A DNA stretch of 64,000 nt from Icerya purchasi (taxonomy: Eukaryota; Arthropoda; Insecta; Hemiptera; Monophlebidae). Each line of letters opens with the position of its first letter. Within the stretch, counting starts at the first letter, position 1. The notes under the pieces are model-generated. The model was not told where the DNA came from and did not search any database. It worked only from the letters and a program-made list of their open reading frames with translations. The stretch spans positions 201,213,117-201,277,116 of the forward strand of contig CM077116.1 in assembly GCA_039619475.1 (NCBI GenBank), given 5' to 3'. Shown in pieces: positions 46,606 through 57,499 of the stretch. Both the position numbers and the translations under genes were made by a program.

Positions 46606-48128
46606 TATTTAATCAGTTTATTAATGACAGAAGTTAACATGGTAAGAATTGTGCTATTTTGCTGTATTAGCTGTTGAAACATGATTTTGAAGTCAGCTAA
46701 AAAACCTGTTAACTGCTCAGTGATTGTTGGCATTTCCCCCATCCCGTTATAATTGATTTGTTCGGACTCTTCCGAATGGGCTGGCTTTGAAAATGATAAA
46801 TTTTTTGGTTTATTTAACTGATCTCCCGAAGATACTAGACTGTTTGGAATATTTGAATTTACATTTAAGTTGGAATTGATATTTTTCGTAGTAATGTGTG
46901 AATAGCTAATTCCTGGCTGCCTCGAGCTGGATTGTAAAAAGTCTTTACCTTTTCTCACGATTCCTTGTCTACCTTGCGCTAACTTCTGGTAAACGTCGCA
47001 GCCTTTATAATTTGCCGGATGCGATCCATTACATAGACCACATTTAGCTGGCAGTTTCGGGTCTTTTTTACAATCAACTGTTTTGTGCCCTGCTCCACAT
47101 TTTACACACACTGGTGGCCGAGTGCAGTAAGCTTTAGTGTGCCCCCACATTTGACAGTTCTGACACTGGGGAATTGATAACTTTTTGTTAGGTGGTTCAA
47201 CTTTGATAACAGTATTGCATAAAACCTTTAAGTTAAATATATCTTTGCAATTTTCTGTCTGCTCTAAATCTACAAAGAACAAAGGAAGTGGCAATTTTGT
47301 ATGACGTTGTTTAATATTGTGTACATTACGAACTTTAAATCCTTTTAATGTTAATTCCTCTGCAATTGTTTCCGGCTCCAGAGAATGATGAAGATGCCTC
47401 ACCACCACCTTATAAGTTCGGTCTTGCTTCATTTGGTAGGTATGGAATACTACCTGCTCCTCTCTGAACATCTTAGTTAATTGTCTGTATTCTTCTGGCG
47501 AGTATACGTTGACTTTAACGACTTTGTCTGCGAGAGCTTTCGCCACATATTTAGTCTTATCGATTGATAATTCGATTTTTTCTCTCATTTTTTGAAAATT
47601 TTCAACTCCATGTATAAATATTGGCGGTGGTTTAGGGACAGTAGTAGTCTGTTCACTCACTTCATCATGGTCGTCCTCAGTCGGAAGTGCTTCGTAGCGG
47701 TTGTAAGTCAATTTTTGCAACTTATGATTACTATTATTAGTAAATAACTGACGCTTTTTACACGTTTTCTTGACTGTCTGCCAGTCGTTGTTATTACCGG
47801 CATAACTTCTGTTCGTTGAGTGATCACATTCACTTTCGTTCATTTCTTGATTGTTATCAACGTCTACAGTTTGTGGTAATGCTGGAAATGCTTGAGCATA
47901 ATTGGTTACATCATGTAAAAAGATATTTGGCTGTTCGTACTGCAATTGTTCAGGAGTAATGATTAGTGCGGGTTGTTGATTTGGATTAACTCCCGAAGAG
48001 CCTGGCAGGGAATACGGAATAAATTTGGCTGGCTGTAATACATTTGTCGATGTATATTGACGGTGGATTTGCGTGTCTACGTAAATTGGTTGAGCAGCGT
48101 TAGTCGGCGTGGCCGCTGTTGTCGACAT
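46605..48128 (-). CDS. Jockey-clade ORF1: gag-like nucleic-acid-binding protein (507 aa)
   Basis: The protein is expected to coat the element RNA and carry it to the nucleus. The N-terminal ~160 residues are polar and rich in Asn, Gln, Thr and Pro (probably disordered). A PRE_C2HC-type domain lies at about 238-310 (TYKVVVRHLHHSLEPETI, LKGFKVRNVHNIKQR, LPLFFVDLEQ). Three zinc knuckles follow: CQNCQMWGHTKAYC (about 322-335), CVKCGAGHKTVDC (341-353) and CGLCNGSHPANYKGC (363-377). The C-terminal ~100 residues end in an amphipathic segment rich in Leu and Ile (QLTGFLADFKIMFQQLIQQN), perhaps a self-association helix. The arrangement is typical of Jockey/R1-type ORF1. It is intact, and its TAA stop shares a base with the ORF2 ATG. 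The start has G at -3. Confidence 0.93.
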   Translation of the reverse strand: MSTTAATPTNAAQPIYVDTQIHRQYTSTNVLQPAKFIPYSLPGSSGVNPNQQPALIITPEQLQYEQPNIFLHDVTNYAQAFPALPQTVDVDNNQEMNESECDHSTNRSYAGNNNDWQTVKKTCKKRQLFTNNSNHKLQKLTYNRYEALPTEDDHDEVSEQTTTVPKPPPIFIHGVENFQKMREKIELSIDKTKYVAKALADKVVKVNVYSPEEYRQLTKMFREEQVVFHTYQMKQDRTYKVVVRHLHHSLEPETIAEELTLKGFKVRNVHNIKQRHTKLPLPLFFVDLEQTENCKDIFNLKVLCNTVIKVEPPNKKLSIPQCQNCQMWGHTKAYCTRPPVCVKCGAGHKTVDCKKDPKLPAKCGLCNGSHPANYKGCDVYQKLAQGRQGIVRKGKDFLQSSSRQPGISYSHITTKNINSNLNVNSNIPNSLVSSGDQLNKPKNLSFSKPAHSEESEQINYNGMGEMPTITEQLTGFLADFKIMFQQLIQQNSTILTMLTSVINKLIK

Positions 48129-48381
48129 GACGACAAAGCAGCGTATCTGACGACTATGTTAAATAATTTTTATCTGTGTACTGCGTAAGCGATAACGACA
48201 AGAGTAGTAATAAATAATAATAAATGAATATAATGGAATAATCTCACCGGTCTGCACAAGTTCGATGATCGGACGAGAGATAATAAAGTATTCTATTGTT
48301 CGTTAAATAATTATCGCGTACGAATTATTTCTTTAACAAAACAGAGATAACGCGCAACAGACGACTTCTCCGCACCTTTAA
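48129..48381 (-). promoter_or_regulatory. Jockey 5' UTR with presumed internal promoter
   Basis: The 253 bases between the inferred 5' end (TTAAAGGTGCGGAGAAGTCG) and the ORF1 ATG are less AT-rich than the flank. Jockey-type elements carry an internal TATA-less promoter here. I identified no defined box, so the promoter role is inferred from the family. Confidence 0.5.
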
Positions 48382-48391
48382 TTCCTTCTTC
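48382..48391. repeat. target-site duplication, 5' side (candidate)
   Basis: TTCCTTCTTC, identical to 43775-43784, marks the probable 5' end of the element at 48381. Confidence 0.5.
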
Positions 48392-48399
48392 TTGTGCTA

Positions 48400-49620
48400 C
48401 TCAAGCTCTTGATTTTTTTCTGTCGGCTATCTCTGATATCCGAGTCTCATTCCTATTTTTTGCTCTATTCTTGGACCAATGACCGTGTTTTTTTTTTTTT
48501 AAATATAAAATAATAATTGAGAAAAAAATAAAATAAATAATAATAATCAGAAGCAATTTCTTCCTGACATCTTTTTTTCATAAAAATTGGTCTCTCGTTT
48601 TTGAGGTCCTAGCGTTCCGAGATTATTGCAATGTACATAGATGGTCGTCACAAGTTAAATAAAAGTCTAGAAAAAAAAATAGAGATTATTCCTAACTTCT
48701 TGTAAGCGACAAGCTTTTTTACATGTAGGTATTACACATAACTATTATAAATGCGCGACACGTCATCTGTACGATATACGTTTTAAATATACTACCTTCC
48801 TTTATTGCAATCCACATCCACGTAAACTACGTAACTAGGTGGATTTTGTATGTTTAGAGTTGTTACTGTCAAAACGTTACTTTTATTATTATTTTTTAGG
48901 ACAATTTTCCCTTCGTTTCTTTTTTTTTCTTCATCTTAAAAATATTTTTCTTATATAGGTTGTTTTTTCTAAATTAATTAAACAAACCTCAAATTTATAA
49001 ATCCTTATATTTCCGAGTTATGTTTAAAATAAACTTTGGTTTTGATCAGCGACGATTTTAGGCTAAATTTGCACGGTAATTATTATTATAATTATAACCA
49101 TTTTCGCGCGTATACGGGATAAATTAATTTTTAGACAATTCTGAAAAGTCAGCAGAAAAAGAAATGTATACTAAAAAAACAGGTTAAAATATACAATTAT
49201 GTTTATACATTAAAAAAAAAAAAAAAAAAACAAAAACAAAATGAAACCAACAAAGTGAGACAGAGCACTCTGACGTTAAATATTTCCAGACCTAGCAGTA
49301 ATAACATAGGGTAAAATTTTGTTTATTAACCAACTTTATCATTTTCAATTTTATTACTAGTTTTAAAGAAGGAGGAATTTATAAAAAATATATATAGAAA
49401 AAAAAAAAAAAATTCATCAACTATCCTCGACCGAATATATTTTAATGTTCAAAGGTTCGTTAAAATGACACAGGTAACGAGCGACCGGAGGCGGTATTTT
49501 TTAGATATTTTTACCAGATAAGCGGGACACTGGCAGAGTTAATATATTACGTAGCCGAAGAAGCGTACGCAGGGTAAAAAAATCGCCGAAAACGGAATTC
49601 CTTAAGCTGTCGTAATAAGA
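48400..49620. other. AT-rich stretch without recognised gene
   Basis: A-rich tracts occur at about 49212-49230 and 49399-49412. No coding similarity. Confidence 0.55.
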
Positions 49621-49629
49621 TGTGAAATA

Positions 49630-50600
49630 ATCAAATCGGTTTATTTTTTTCCCCCGTTCGAACCGTTCCGTTCGAAACTAGTAATTCCAGTCAGTCAGTC
49701 CATGATAATGGCGGTAGATCTGTTACCGTCACGGCGAGAGCGCTGCGCGTAAAAGGAGTGGAATAATCGTTGTCGTGTCTCGGCAGAAGGAGGCTGTGAC
49801 AGCGGCAACCTGAACACAAAGGCGATCCAGCGACGACATTCGATGCCATCTGATGATGATCCGTCCGAGCAACAGTCCTCCGGAGCGGTAATTCCCTTTT
49901 TAAAAACTTGTCCCACACCGAGTGTCTTAATTCACGCTTGTCCGATGAAAAAAATAAAATAAACCTCGATAAAAAATAACCGCTATACAAACACTCGTCG
50001 CCGCTGCTATTTCGATATTTTTCTCTCGTTCTTCGCTCAATCCGGCATCATATTCGAAAGCGCGTACTTTTTACCTTTTTTTTTTTTTTCTCTTACTTCT
50101 AATCGGATTTTCGCCCGTGTTCCGATTGTGTAAAGTTGATTCGATTTGACGAATGAGTTTCGAACCCGGTCCAATGAGCGTGGATACTAATTGAATCGTG
50201 TTCCGAGCGAAGATGATAATTCTCCATCCGCGACGCATACGACTAACCTACGTGACTAGAGTATTTTCCCGTTCTTTTTCCCCCTTTTTTTCGTCGGGTT
50301 TTTTAATGTTGCTTGCCTTTTTCTTTTGGCGTTTTGATTAAATTCCCTCCGCTCGCACAAATGTGGTACGACTTTGTTTTACAGACGGTTAAAACGTGTT
50401 CTACTTTTCGACTGCCGCCGATGTGTATGGGGTTATGTTTTATCGCATTCGAAACGATCATGAGGGCAATAAAACTCGTTTTCACTTATTCATATACAAG
50501 GCTCGACGTTGCCGAATACTAATTTACAACGAAGATAAGGACTCTCGAGATCGTCTGAGTGTGGTGTCTTGATACAATTGTTGATACAACGATTAAAACG
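49630..50600. promoter_or_regulatory. CpG-richer island, candidate host promoter / first exon
   Basis: G+C and CpG rise sharply here (49690-49920 and 50100-50560) with no transposon similarity. A TCAGTCAGTCAG string (about 49690) resembles insect initiator sequence. On the plus strand an ATG at 49843 opens 15 codons (MPSDDDPSEQQSSGA) and meets a possible donor site GCG|GTAATT at 49887/49888. The start context is poor (T at -3). Minus-strand frames of 99 and 73 residues overlap it and have no recognised similarity. First exon is speculation; the compositional island is observed. Confidence 0.25.
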
Positions 50601-51600
50601 CGAACGATTCGGAATCGGAATGGCAAATATCGCATATAGGAAATTTTCCAAATTCCAAACGATGTACTATCATTTTTTTCATCTTCTTAAGAGCCGGTTA
50701 AAATATCAATTAAGAAGTACAAAAAAATAAAAAGAAATAAATCTAAAAAAAAAACTGTTTAAACAGAAGGAGCATGCAGCAATTAAGAGATGGCTTCATT
50801 CTTGACAGGTCGATTGTTAATGAGTAGCCGAATATCACGGGATGTAAATAGGTTTCACTAAGAAGACTACCACACACGATTAAATGAACGCACATACTTC
50901 ATTTAGCTACTATTATATCGGGTAAGGCTTGGTTCCAATGCTACACCACGTTGAAAGTATAGATGAATTCCTCTCACGTTATGTTAATGCCCGTATAGTT
51001 GACAAGCCTACGAAAAATACTACTAAAAACTCAACCATAGCAACGATGGAAGTGGAATGGGAATGAGAGTGCGACTGAGACACGCATATATATATATTCA
51101 AATCAAAAAAGAAAGAATCAAGGAGAGGAGGCGGGTGATTTTGAGGGTTTAAGAAAATTCTAAAAAACAATATTATTTCATCTTAAATTTTCCGTATAGC
51201 TGTTGTCAAAGAAGAAAAAAAAGTAATTCGAATTAAAAAAAAACGGTTTTTAATTTTCAAAGGAAACAATCATTAAGCCCGCCGTATTAAACCTAGTCTA
51301 GGTTTCTATATATAAAGTATATGAAAGAACATAATGGATAAATCAACATTTCTTAACAACTAAACATTTTTAAACCGACCCACGCAACCCACGAAAACAG
51401 TGTTCCTCGCACAGACGACCCACGTGTGGGCGTCGGTTTTGCATGGGCTAAGTTCAATATGCGACGGGCTTTATCTGTTTGTACGATTACTTAATGAATA
51501 GGGCCAATTACAAACTACATAAGTAAATGTTTTTCCCTTAGCGCAAAAATATTATTATCATAATCCATTCAAAAAAAAAAAAAAAAATAAATAAATAAAG

Positions 51601-51639
<39 letters not shown>

Positions 51640-51950
51640 TGTACGACAGAGCTGAACGAACAAAACTCTTGTATGTCTCGAGATTTTTCTTCGTCTCTCA
51701 TCATACAGAAGTCACTGCCTAAGCAACTACCTTAAAAAAAAAATACTTTTTTCTATTGAAAGAACTTTTTGATAAGTGTAGCGGTATTTTCAAATGGACA
51801 AAAATTAAAAATCAAAATTTCAGTAATTATCTTTAGCTAAATAGTACCGTTTGATGGTCGGATTTTTTTGTCAATGACCGAATTAATCTTCACATCATCA
51901 TTTGAAAAATCATGCAAACAGAAAGACACTTTTTTATTCGTTTAAATTAT
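50601..51950. other. AT-rich stretch without recognised gene
   Basis: Contains an imperfect palindrome with an E-box (51413-51436) and an ATA microsatellite at the right. No coding similarity. Confidence 0.5.
51601..51637 (+). repeat. (ATA)n microsatellite
   Basis: About 12 uninterrupted trinucleotide units. Confidence 0.95.
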
Positions 51951-51999
51951 ACAGAGCGATAATTCTCATCCGCGACAAATACGAACTCTATTCGCCATC

Positions 52000-52840
52000 A
52001 TTTTAACAAGTGTTCAGCATCGTACCCTAAAGGTCTATGACCAAAATTCAATGAAGACATTTTGCAGCAAGTTCGCATCAATAGCGGCGACCTGACCACA
52101 TCGATTTCGTTCAATATTTTTAATGAAGTGCCGATCAAAATAAAAATAATAAATCACTTACACAACTTGGAATGTCTGTGCCAGAACGACCTGTTTTTGA
52201 TATTAGTGGTGGAGTTATATTGCGAGGACGCCGGTTCAGTACTGGCGATTTGAGATAATTTATCGAGGACAGAAATTTTTTTTTCGGTTGTTGAACAAAA
52301 ATTGGAATTGCTCTAGTTCTCACTTCATCGGGAATTGCAGCTATACGTTACCGGGATGGTAGACGAACAGCAGCATATTCGGCGCTAAAATTTCTATTAA
52401 ATGTGCAAATCACCGAATCGTTAACATGTAATATTGTCAGAAATTCCGGCGTGGCGGAAGTTTTACAAACGTGTAAATTAATTGTTTGGGATGAATGCAC
52501 CACAGTGGCACATAAAAAATCACTTGAAGCACACTGGATCGAACTAAGACTTACGAGAAAATTCACGACTATTCTCGGTGGAGCTCTAATTTTATTAGCA
52601 GGCGATTTCCGACAAACTTTCTACGCGTTATACCAAAATCAACACCAGCTGATGAACTCAATGATTGCCTAAAAGCATCGCGTATTTGATGACGTGCGCA
52701 AAAAATTACATTAACCGCCAATATACGTGACGCATCATATTGAAAATGTTGGAAAGCGCTACCGGAATAGGATCACAACTTTTCGCATTATAAACGATGG
52801 TGTAAATATAAGGGATAATATTGATAAATTTTTAGGAGCC
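52000..52840 (+). pseudogene. Pif1/Helitron-type helicase relic
   Basis: The plus strand reads LTSSGIAAIRYRDGRRTAAYSA (here split over a weak frame), corresponding to helicase motif Ia, then KFLLNVQITESLTCNI, AEVLQTCKLIVWDECT (motif II, DE box), AHKKSLEAHWIELR, and FTTILGGALILLAGDFRQTF (motif III). After a frame change the STPADELNDCLKAS and KITLTANIRDASY blocks follow. This is the middle of a Pif1-family helicase of the kind fused to Rep in Helitrons. The Walker A motif and the C-terminal motifs are not visible and stops are frequent, so it is inactive. The matching Rep domain was not found. It shows that autonomous Helitrons once existed here, but no link to the short Helitrons at 9.6 or 27.7 kb can be shown. 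Confidence 0.8.
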
Positions 52841-52841
52841 G

Positions 52842-53860
52842 GTGAAACAACAATTATCGACTAATCACGCAAAATGTCGGATCAGGCATGGAGTCTTGGT
52901 GTTTCACGCCATGTTCCATTGTGCAACATTGGTCGCGAGAAACAATCAATTCGTTCCAACTTATTTTCTTGCGCCCTGCAAATTATTAGTTGCGGGCGAA
53001 GATTTTGGCGACTGGTTAGATAGTTCGGCTCGCGCGATCGATGAACATGTGGAAAAATTTGAACACGTGCAGAGCTCTGGGTGGACAATTGATAAAATTG
53101 TCTATTTCGAAAATTGTAACGTTTTATCGCACGCATCCTCGTATATTCTGCTACCACCAAAAGCGATTCTATCGCGTAAAGCGGTGATTAACGTCCGAAA
53201 CAAAGACAATTTATGTTTTAAATACGCGATGTTATCAAAATTTGTAAACTAAAATGTTTCTAAAGTGCATAAATATACCAACAAGCCCGAGCTTGACGTG
53301 AAATATGGCTGGACAGGTGTATCGTTCCCTGCCAGTCTCGGTGATATTTTGAAATTCGAAGAAAATAACGTGAATTCGTCAATAAACGTTTACGTGCTTG
53401 ACGAACAAAATTTTGTTTACTCTGCATGAGCATATAAAGAAAAACGGTCTGTTCATACAGACTTGTTGCTGCTTCAGAGTGGCCAGAAGCGGCACTATTG
53501 TTTTATTAAAGATCTCGAAAAGCTGATGTGTCATCGAATCAATAAACACGGACGCCGGATATATCAAATGCAGAAGAAGCATGCGGCTTGTCGACAGTGT
53601 GGAAAAACTGCAGGAACACGGAAAAATTTGTAGCGACAATTCAATGGTGGCGGTGGAGATGCTCACACCTGAAAAAATCATCCTACAATTTGACAAGTTC
53701 CGTCAACAACAATATATCCCACTCATTATCTACGCGTACTTTGAATTTTACATTCAACTCGTCACCGCCGAGAATCATGATAAGTATAAAGGAAGAAACT
53801 TCATCCTGCAATATGGCCGCAACTGCGGAGCAGTGGATACAATGCTGAGATGAAATTTAA
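52842..53860 (+). pseudogene. relic resembling the N-terminal part of a DNA polymerase B (Polinton/Maverick-like) protein
   Basis: A 136-residue frame (52842-53252) contains SGWTIDKIVYFENC, SSYILLPPKAI and AVINVRNKDNLCFKYAML. After a stop the plus strand continues with SINVYVLDEQ, then HYCFIKDLEKLM with a Cys pair (CRQCG), then a stretch near 53720 that reads like the start of an exonuclease domain. These blocks recur, in this order, in large mobile-element proteins of insects and cnidarians that continue into a DNA_pol_B_2 domain. The polymerase itself is absent. Stops and frameshifts disable what is left. Assignment to Polinton/Maverick or a related virus-like element is from memory and moderate. 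It follows the helicase relic in the same orientation, but common origin is unproven. Confidence 0.5.
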
Positions 53861-53945
53861 GGAAACAGAAAGAAAATGAAACTACAAATTAGCATTGATC
53901 ACATTCCGCAATATGGCCGCAACAGCAGAGCAGTGACCACAATGC
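53808..53945 (+). repeat. 38-nt direct repeat with 100-nt period
   Basis: GCAATATGGCCGCAAC begins both at 53808 and at 53908, and the match extends over about 38 bases with a few differences. It may be a partial tandem duplication at the end of the polymerase-like relic. Confidence 0.7.
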
Positions 53946-54129
53946 CCGATGAAGCAAATTCGATAATCAATAATAACGCCGTGCGAAAGGGAATAATTAC
54001 TCCACTCGGAGTAGACAAATAAAAAAAAAAAAAATCATTAATCCGGACATTGATTGGATTTTTTAAATTACAATTCCATTTCTTTTGATAAATGAAAAAA
54101 ATGATAAACAATGTATGATCAACCGAAAA

Positions 54130-54720
54130 AAATTGTTGAAAAATTCAGAATGGAGGATATAAACCACAGGACATCAGCTGTTCAAAAAGGTGGACTCTAT
54201 CCGTGGATAGGGCCTCCCAACTGATTAACAAGTGGTTGATATCCCCGCGATATGCTGTGCTTACATGATCGCTACAATTTAAATGAAAATGGTTTCCATC
54301 GAGAAAATTAAGCCGCACTCTAGTAAAACGAAGTCTAGTAACAAAACGCCGAATTAAGTTAGCCGGGATAGAAGTAATATTATTATACCAAGGCATACTT
54401 GGTAGAGACGATTGGACAATTTCGTATGTCTTGCCTAAACTAGGCGCGAACTATTAACGAAGTTCTTCCAATCAGTACAGCTGTTCCTTTTAATCATGTC
54501 CAAAAGATCTGTAGATGGTATAAAGGGGCATACTACCCCGTTCAAGGCTGTTTGATCAGCTATATCATTGAGAATGATTCCGCGATAACTAGGAACCCGA
54601 CAGAACTTTACAGTACCTCCTTTATCTATAATTTGTGTGTATTTAAACTTAATATCGTAGATCAGTGAGTGGTCTGAGCATATTAAGGTTTTTTTCTCAA
54701 AATCCAATGACTTCAGTATA
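54130..54720 (-). pseudogene. non-LTR retroelement relic: RNase H and C-terminal module
   Basis: The minus strand reads (54707-54435) LICSDHSLIYDIKFKYTQII and VKFCRVPSYRGIILNDIADQTAL, matching the RNase H block (W/CxVPSHxGIxGNxxADxxA) with H replaced by Y. After a shift (54396-54145) it reads RRFVTRLRFTRVRLN, HFHLNCSD and LISWEALSTDRVHLF, the post-RNase H module with a DHxxxxC-like part. It differs from the plus-strand relics at 22.6-36 kb. No RT remains. Inactive. Confidence 0.65.
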
Positions 54721-56870
54721 AACTTAAAAATTAGAACAACAAAGTAAACAGGGATTCTCCGAAAGTTACAATGAAATTACACATCGGGTTACTGAGTGCG
54801 GGGAATATAAAATTACACTTACATAACTGAAACTAAAAGAATATTACAAACAATGTGTAACTAAAATAACAGTGTAAAATGTAAGTAAGAATATAATATG
54901 TGTATGATTTATAAGTATTGAAAGATAATTATTATCCGAAATTTAAATGAAATTAATAATAATAATAATAATAATAATAATTAAAAAACAAAATGAATGT
55001 CAATTAAAATTTTAAAAGAATTCTACAAAAGAACTTCAAATTCAATCTTTATTTAAGCTCGTTCAGAGCGAATTCCATTGGAAAATTTTTACAAAAACTT
55101 ACAAAGGTTCAACCGGATTTTCTTTTTGTTTCGCTTCCATCGCTGTTTGAAATCAGTTCTTAACCACCACGAAAATTGTATTCTATATTCTTTCGGTTAA
55201 ACGAACGAGGACAAATAGAAAGTCGTCCATCATACTGGTCGAAAGGGAACGAGAAAGGAAAAAAAAAGTGAATGAGGCGATTCTAAAAACGTAGAAGAAA
55301 AAGTTTTAGGGTGCGACGATCAACCCCGAGCCGGTTATGGAAAGAAAAGACAGTCCTTTCAGCGGATGATGGGGTTGAAATGGCACCAGGAGAATAGCCG
55401 CTACGAAAAGAAAGTTTATCTGTGTGAAAATGGAAAATCCATTTTGCAGGTATCGCAACCATTAAGCGGCTAATAATAGGAGGACACACGCACTAGCGTG
55501 TTCGCATCTTGCCATTAATTTGACCAGGCAGCCGATGATTAATCTCGTTAGATCGCATAAACAGAATTGAACGGCGCCTACAACAGCTGCTACTTCAATA
55601 TCGTAGATAGAAGCACGCGTCTGCCTCTATTTCCCACAATATTTCAAAATTCCATCTCATTACTAACGCCCGCTCATCTGCACAGCGTCTAAACACACGA
55701 CAGACAGGTTACCGGTAGAAAAAAACTCACCTGGCCGATGATTTTACGAGTATTCTACGATTTTATTCTCTACCTCGAAAGTTCCTTCCGCCCAGTTTTC
55801 AATATTCTAACATCAATCTCTATTGCTTTTTTTCCTTACTAGTACAAACTACCGATCCACAAAGAACACGTTTCTTCGTAAAACATTTTGAGAAACAAAT
55901 TCGAAATCAGACTGGGCCGCTTTCTCACCACTCCGACACGGCTCTCATAACTGTCTCGAAGTAAAAACAGTCGAAAGAAACTCAGTTTTTTCTCTATCTT
56001 TTCTATGTTTGCTATAAAGTAAACCCTCTTGGCAGAGTGTCGAGAATTGTACGGTCTATATTAAGTAATAATGGCGGCGGAATAAAACCCTACCTTACTC
56101 CCCCGCGGATGCTTTACCAGAAATAACTTTGTTCATTCGGACAGTGGTTGCAACGTCTTTATATAAGTTTCGAATGAGGTTTGTTTAGTGTGCAGCTTGT
56201 ACATCCAATTCACGTAATACGTCCCATAGGCATGTCCATTTGACGCGACAAAAATCTTGCAGTGGTGGGAAAAAGGTGTACAGTTTTGTTATGATCTTTT
56301 GATTTTTGGGCCTAATAGATCCGATGTATTAATCCGTAATCTAAACGGTAAAATTTTTCCCACATTTTTTGTTGCTATGTGTACCTTTTTTCTGACTGTC
56401 ACACTCAGTATCATAATTTGGCACGCGAAATGTTCGCTATGCCCTCATCAATAATATCTGTCTTCTTCATCACCTCTCATTATCCGTTATCTTCCGCTTT
56501 GGCTTTTACTACCACTCCAATTCCCAATTACATAGTTCCTTCCGATACATGCTAAATCAATCTATTCCGCTTTATTATCGCTTTTAGTCCCCGAATAATC
56601 ACTTTTCCATCTTAAAACATAGCACTGACTGTAGCTATTAGCCTATTAACAATAACGACAAATGTAGTTGTTTTGGTATTCATATTTATTTCGATAAGAG
56701 TTGCGTTATTCATTTTTACACGTCAAGTAGGAACGATTATCGTTCAGATTCTAATAAACAACACGCATCAGTACTAATTATTTTTTTTTAAAAATTACTT
56801 ATTTCTTATTTAAACATATACTTAAATATAAACACATATTACATATATATATATATATACATATATATAT
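54721..56870. other. stretch without recognised gene
   Basis: An AAT microsatellite lies at about 54955-54982. The stretch 55280-56150 is less AT-rich, but no coding similarity was recognised. Confidence 0.45.
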
Positions 56871-56871
56871 A

Positions 56872-57140
56872 AAAACTCGGCCATTTTGGCCTTGCAAGGG
56901 GATGTGACTCTTGACCCCTCTTGCTTACATTTCTATCACTTTCTCTTTTATACTTTGTATAAAATGATCAAAATTTACAACGTAATTCTAAATCGGTCCA
57001 TATGATTATAACAACATAATCACGGGAATCCTATAAAATATAACAAACGTTACATAAAATTGGGACATTTTTTGTGACATTTAGCGTTACATAAAATTGA
57101 AACATTTTTTCTAATGGGGGGTAGCCTAAGAATTACGTTG
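56872..57140 (-). repeat. dispersed repeat family X, copy 3
   Basis: Reverse complement of the family X pattern. The GGCC-ATTTT-GGCC hairpin is at 56879-56891, followed by CTTGCAAGGGG. Two copies of the ~30-nt unit lie around 57040-57115, and the other end reads AAGAATTACGTTGTAATTAAT. Flanked by AT repeats on both sides, as copy 2. Confidence 0.75.
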
Positions 57141-57499
57141 TAATTAATACATATATATATATATATCAGTATAAGTTGAAAAAGGATTTGACGCGTCAAT
57201 TTTCTTTCCGTTCAAATTCTTATAACTCTTGTTCGTACTTGATGTACATTTAAAATATACCGACTGATTTCGAAAACTATAGAAAACTAATTTAAACTAA
57301 ACAACCTGATGATATGGACTTGAAATTTAGAATTTAGTTGCATTTTATAGTCACTGCTGTCCACATCATGCCGTATAGCGAAGGTAATTTTTATTCCGAA
57401 AAGCAAAGTTCGCAGGACTTTTCCTCGGGGGGAATGAGCAAAATTGCAAAAATTATTTTAGCTTTAGAAAACACTTCATTACTACATTCTTCTTCTTCT

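Larger units (their letters stand above)
43785..48381 (-). mobile_element. full-length Jockey-clade non-LTR retrotransposon
   Basis: The element runs on the minus strand: 5' UTR (48381-48129), ORF1 (48128-46605), ORF2 (46605-43909), a ~100-base 3' UTR with a terminal hairpin, and a poly(A) seen as a T run at 43785-43808. The string TTCCTTCTTC occurs just outside both ends (43775-43784 and 48382-48391), a plausible 10-12-bp target-site duplication, although the sequence is pyrimidine-rich. Both ORFs are uninterrupted and carry all expected motifs, so the copy looks recently inserted and potentially active. Two older relatives lie in the window (32.9-34.8 and 37.5-38.9 kb). Family symbol unknown. 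Confidence 0.93.
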
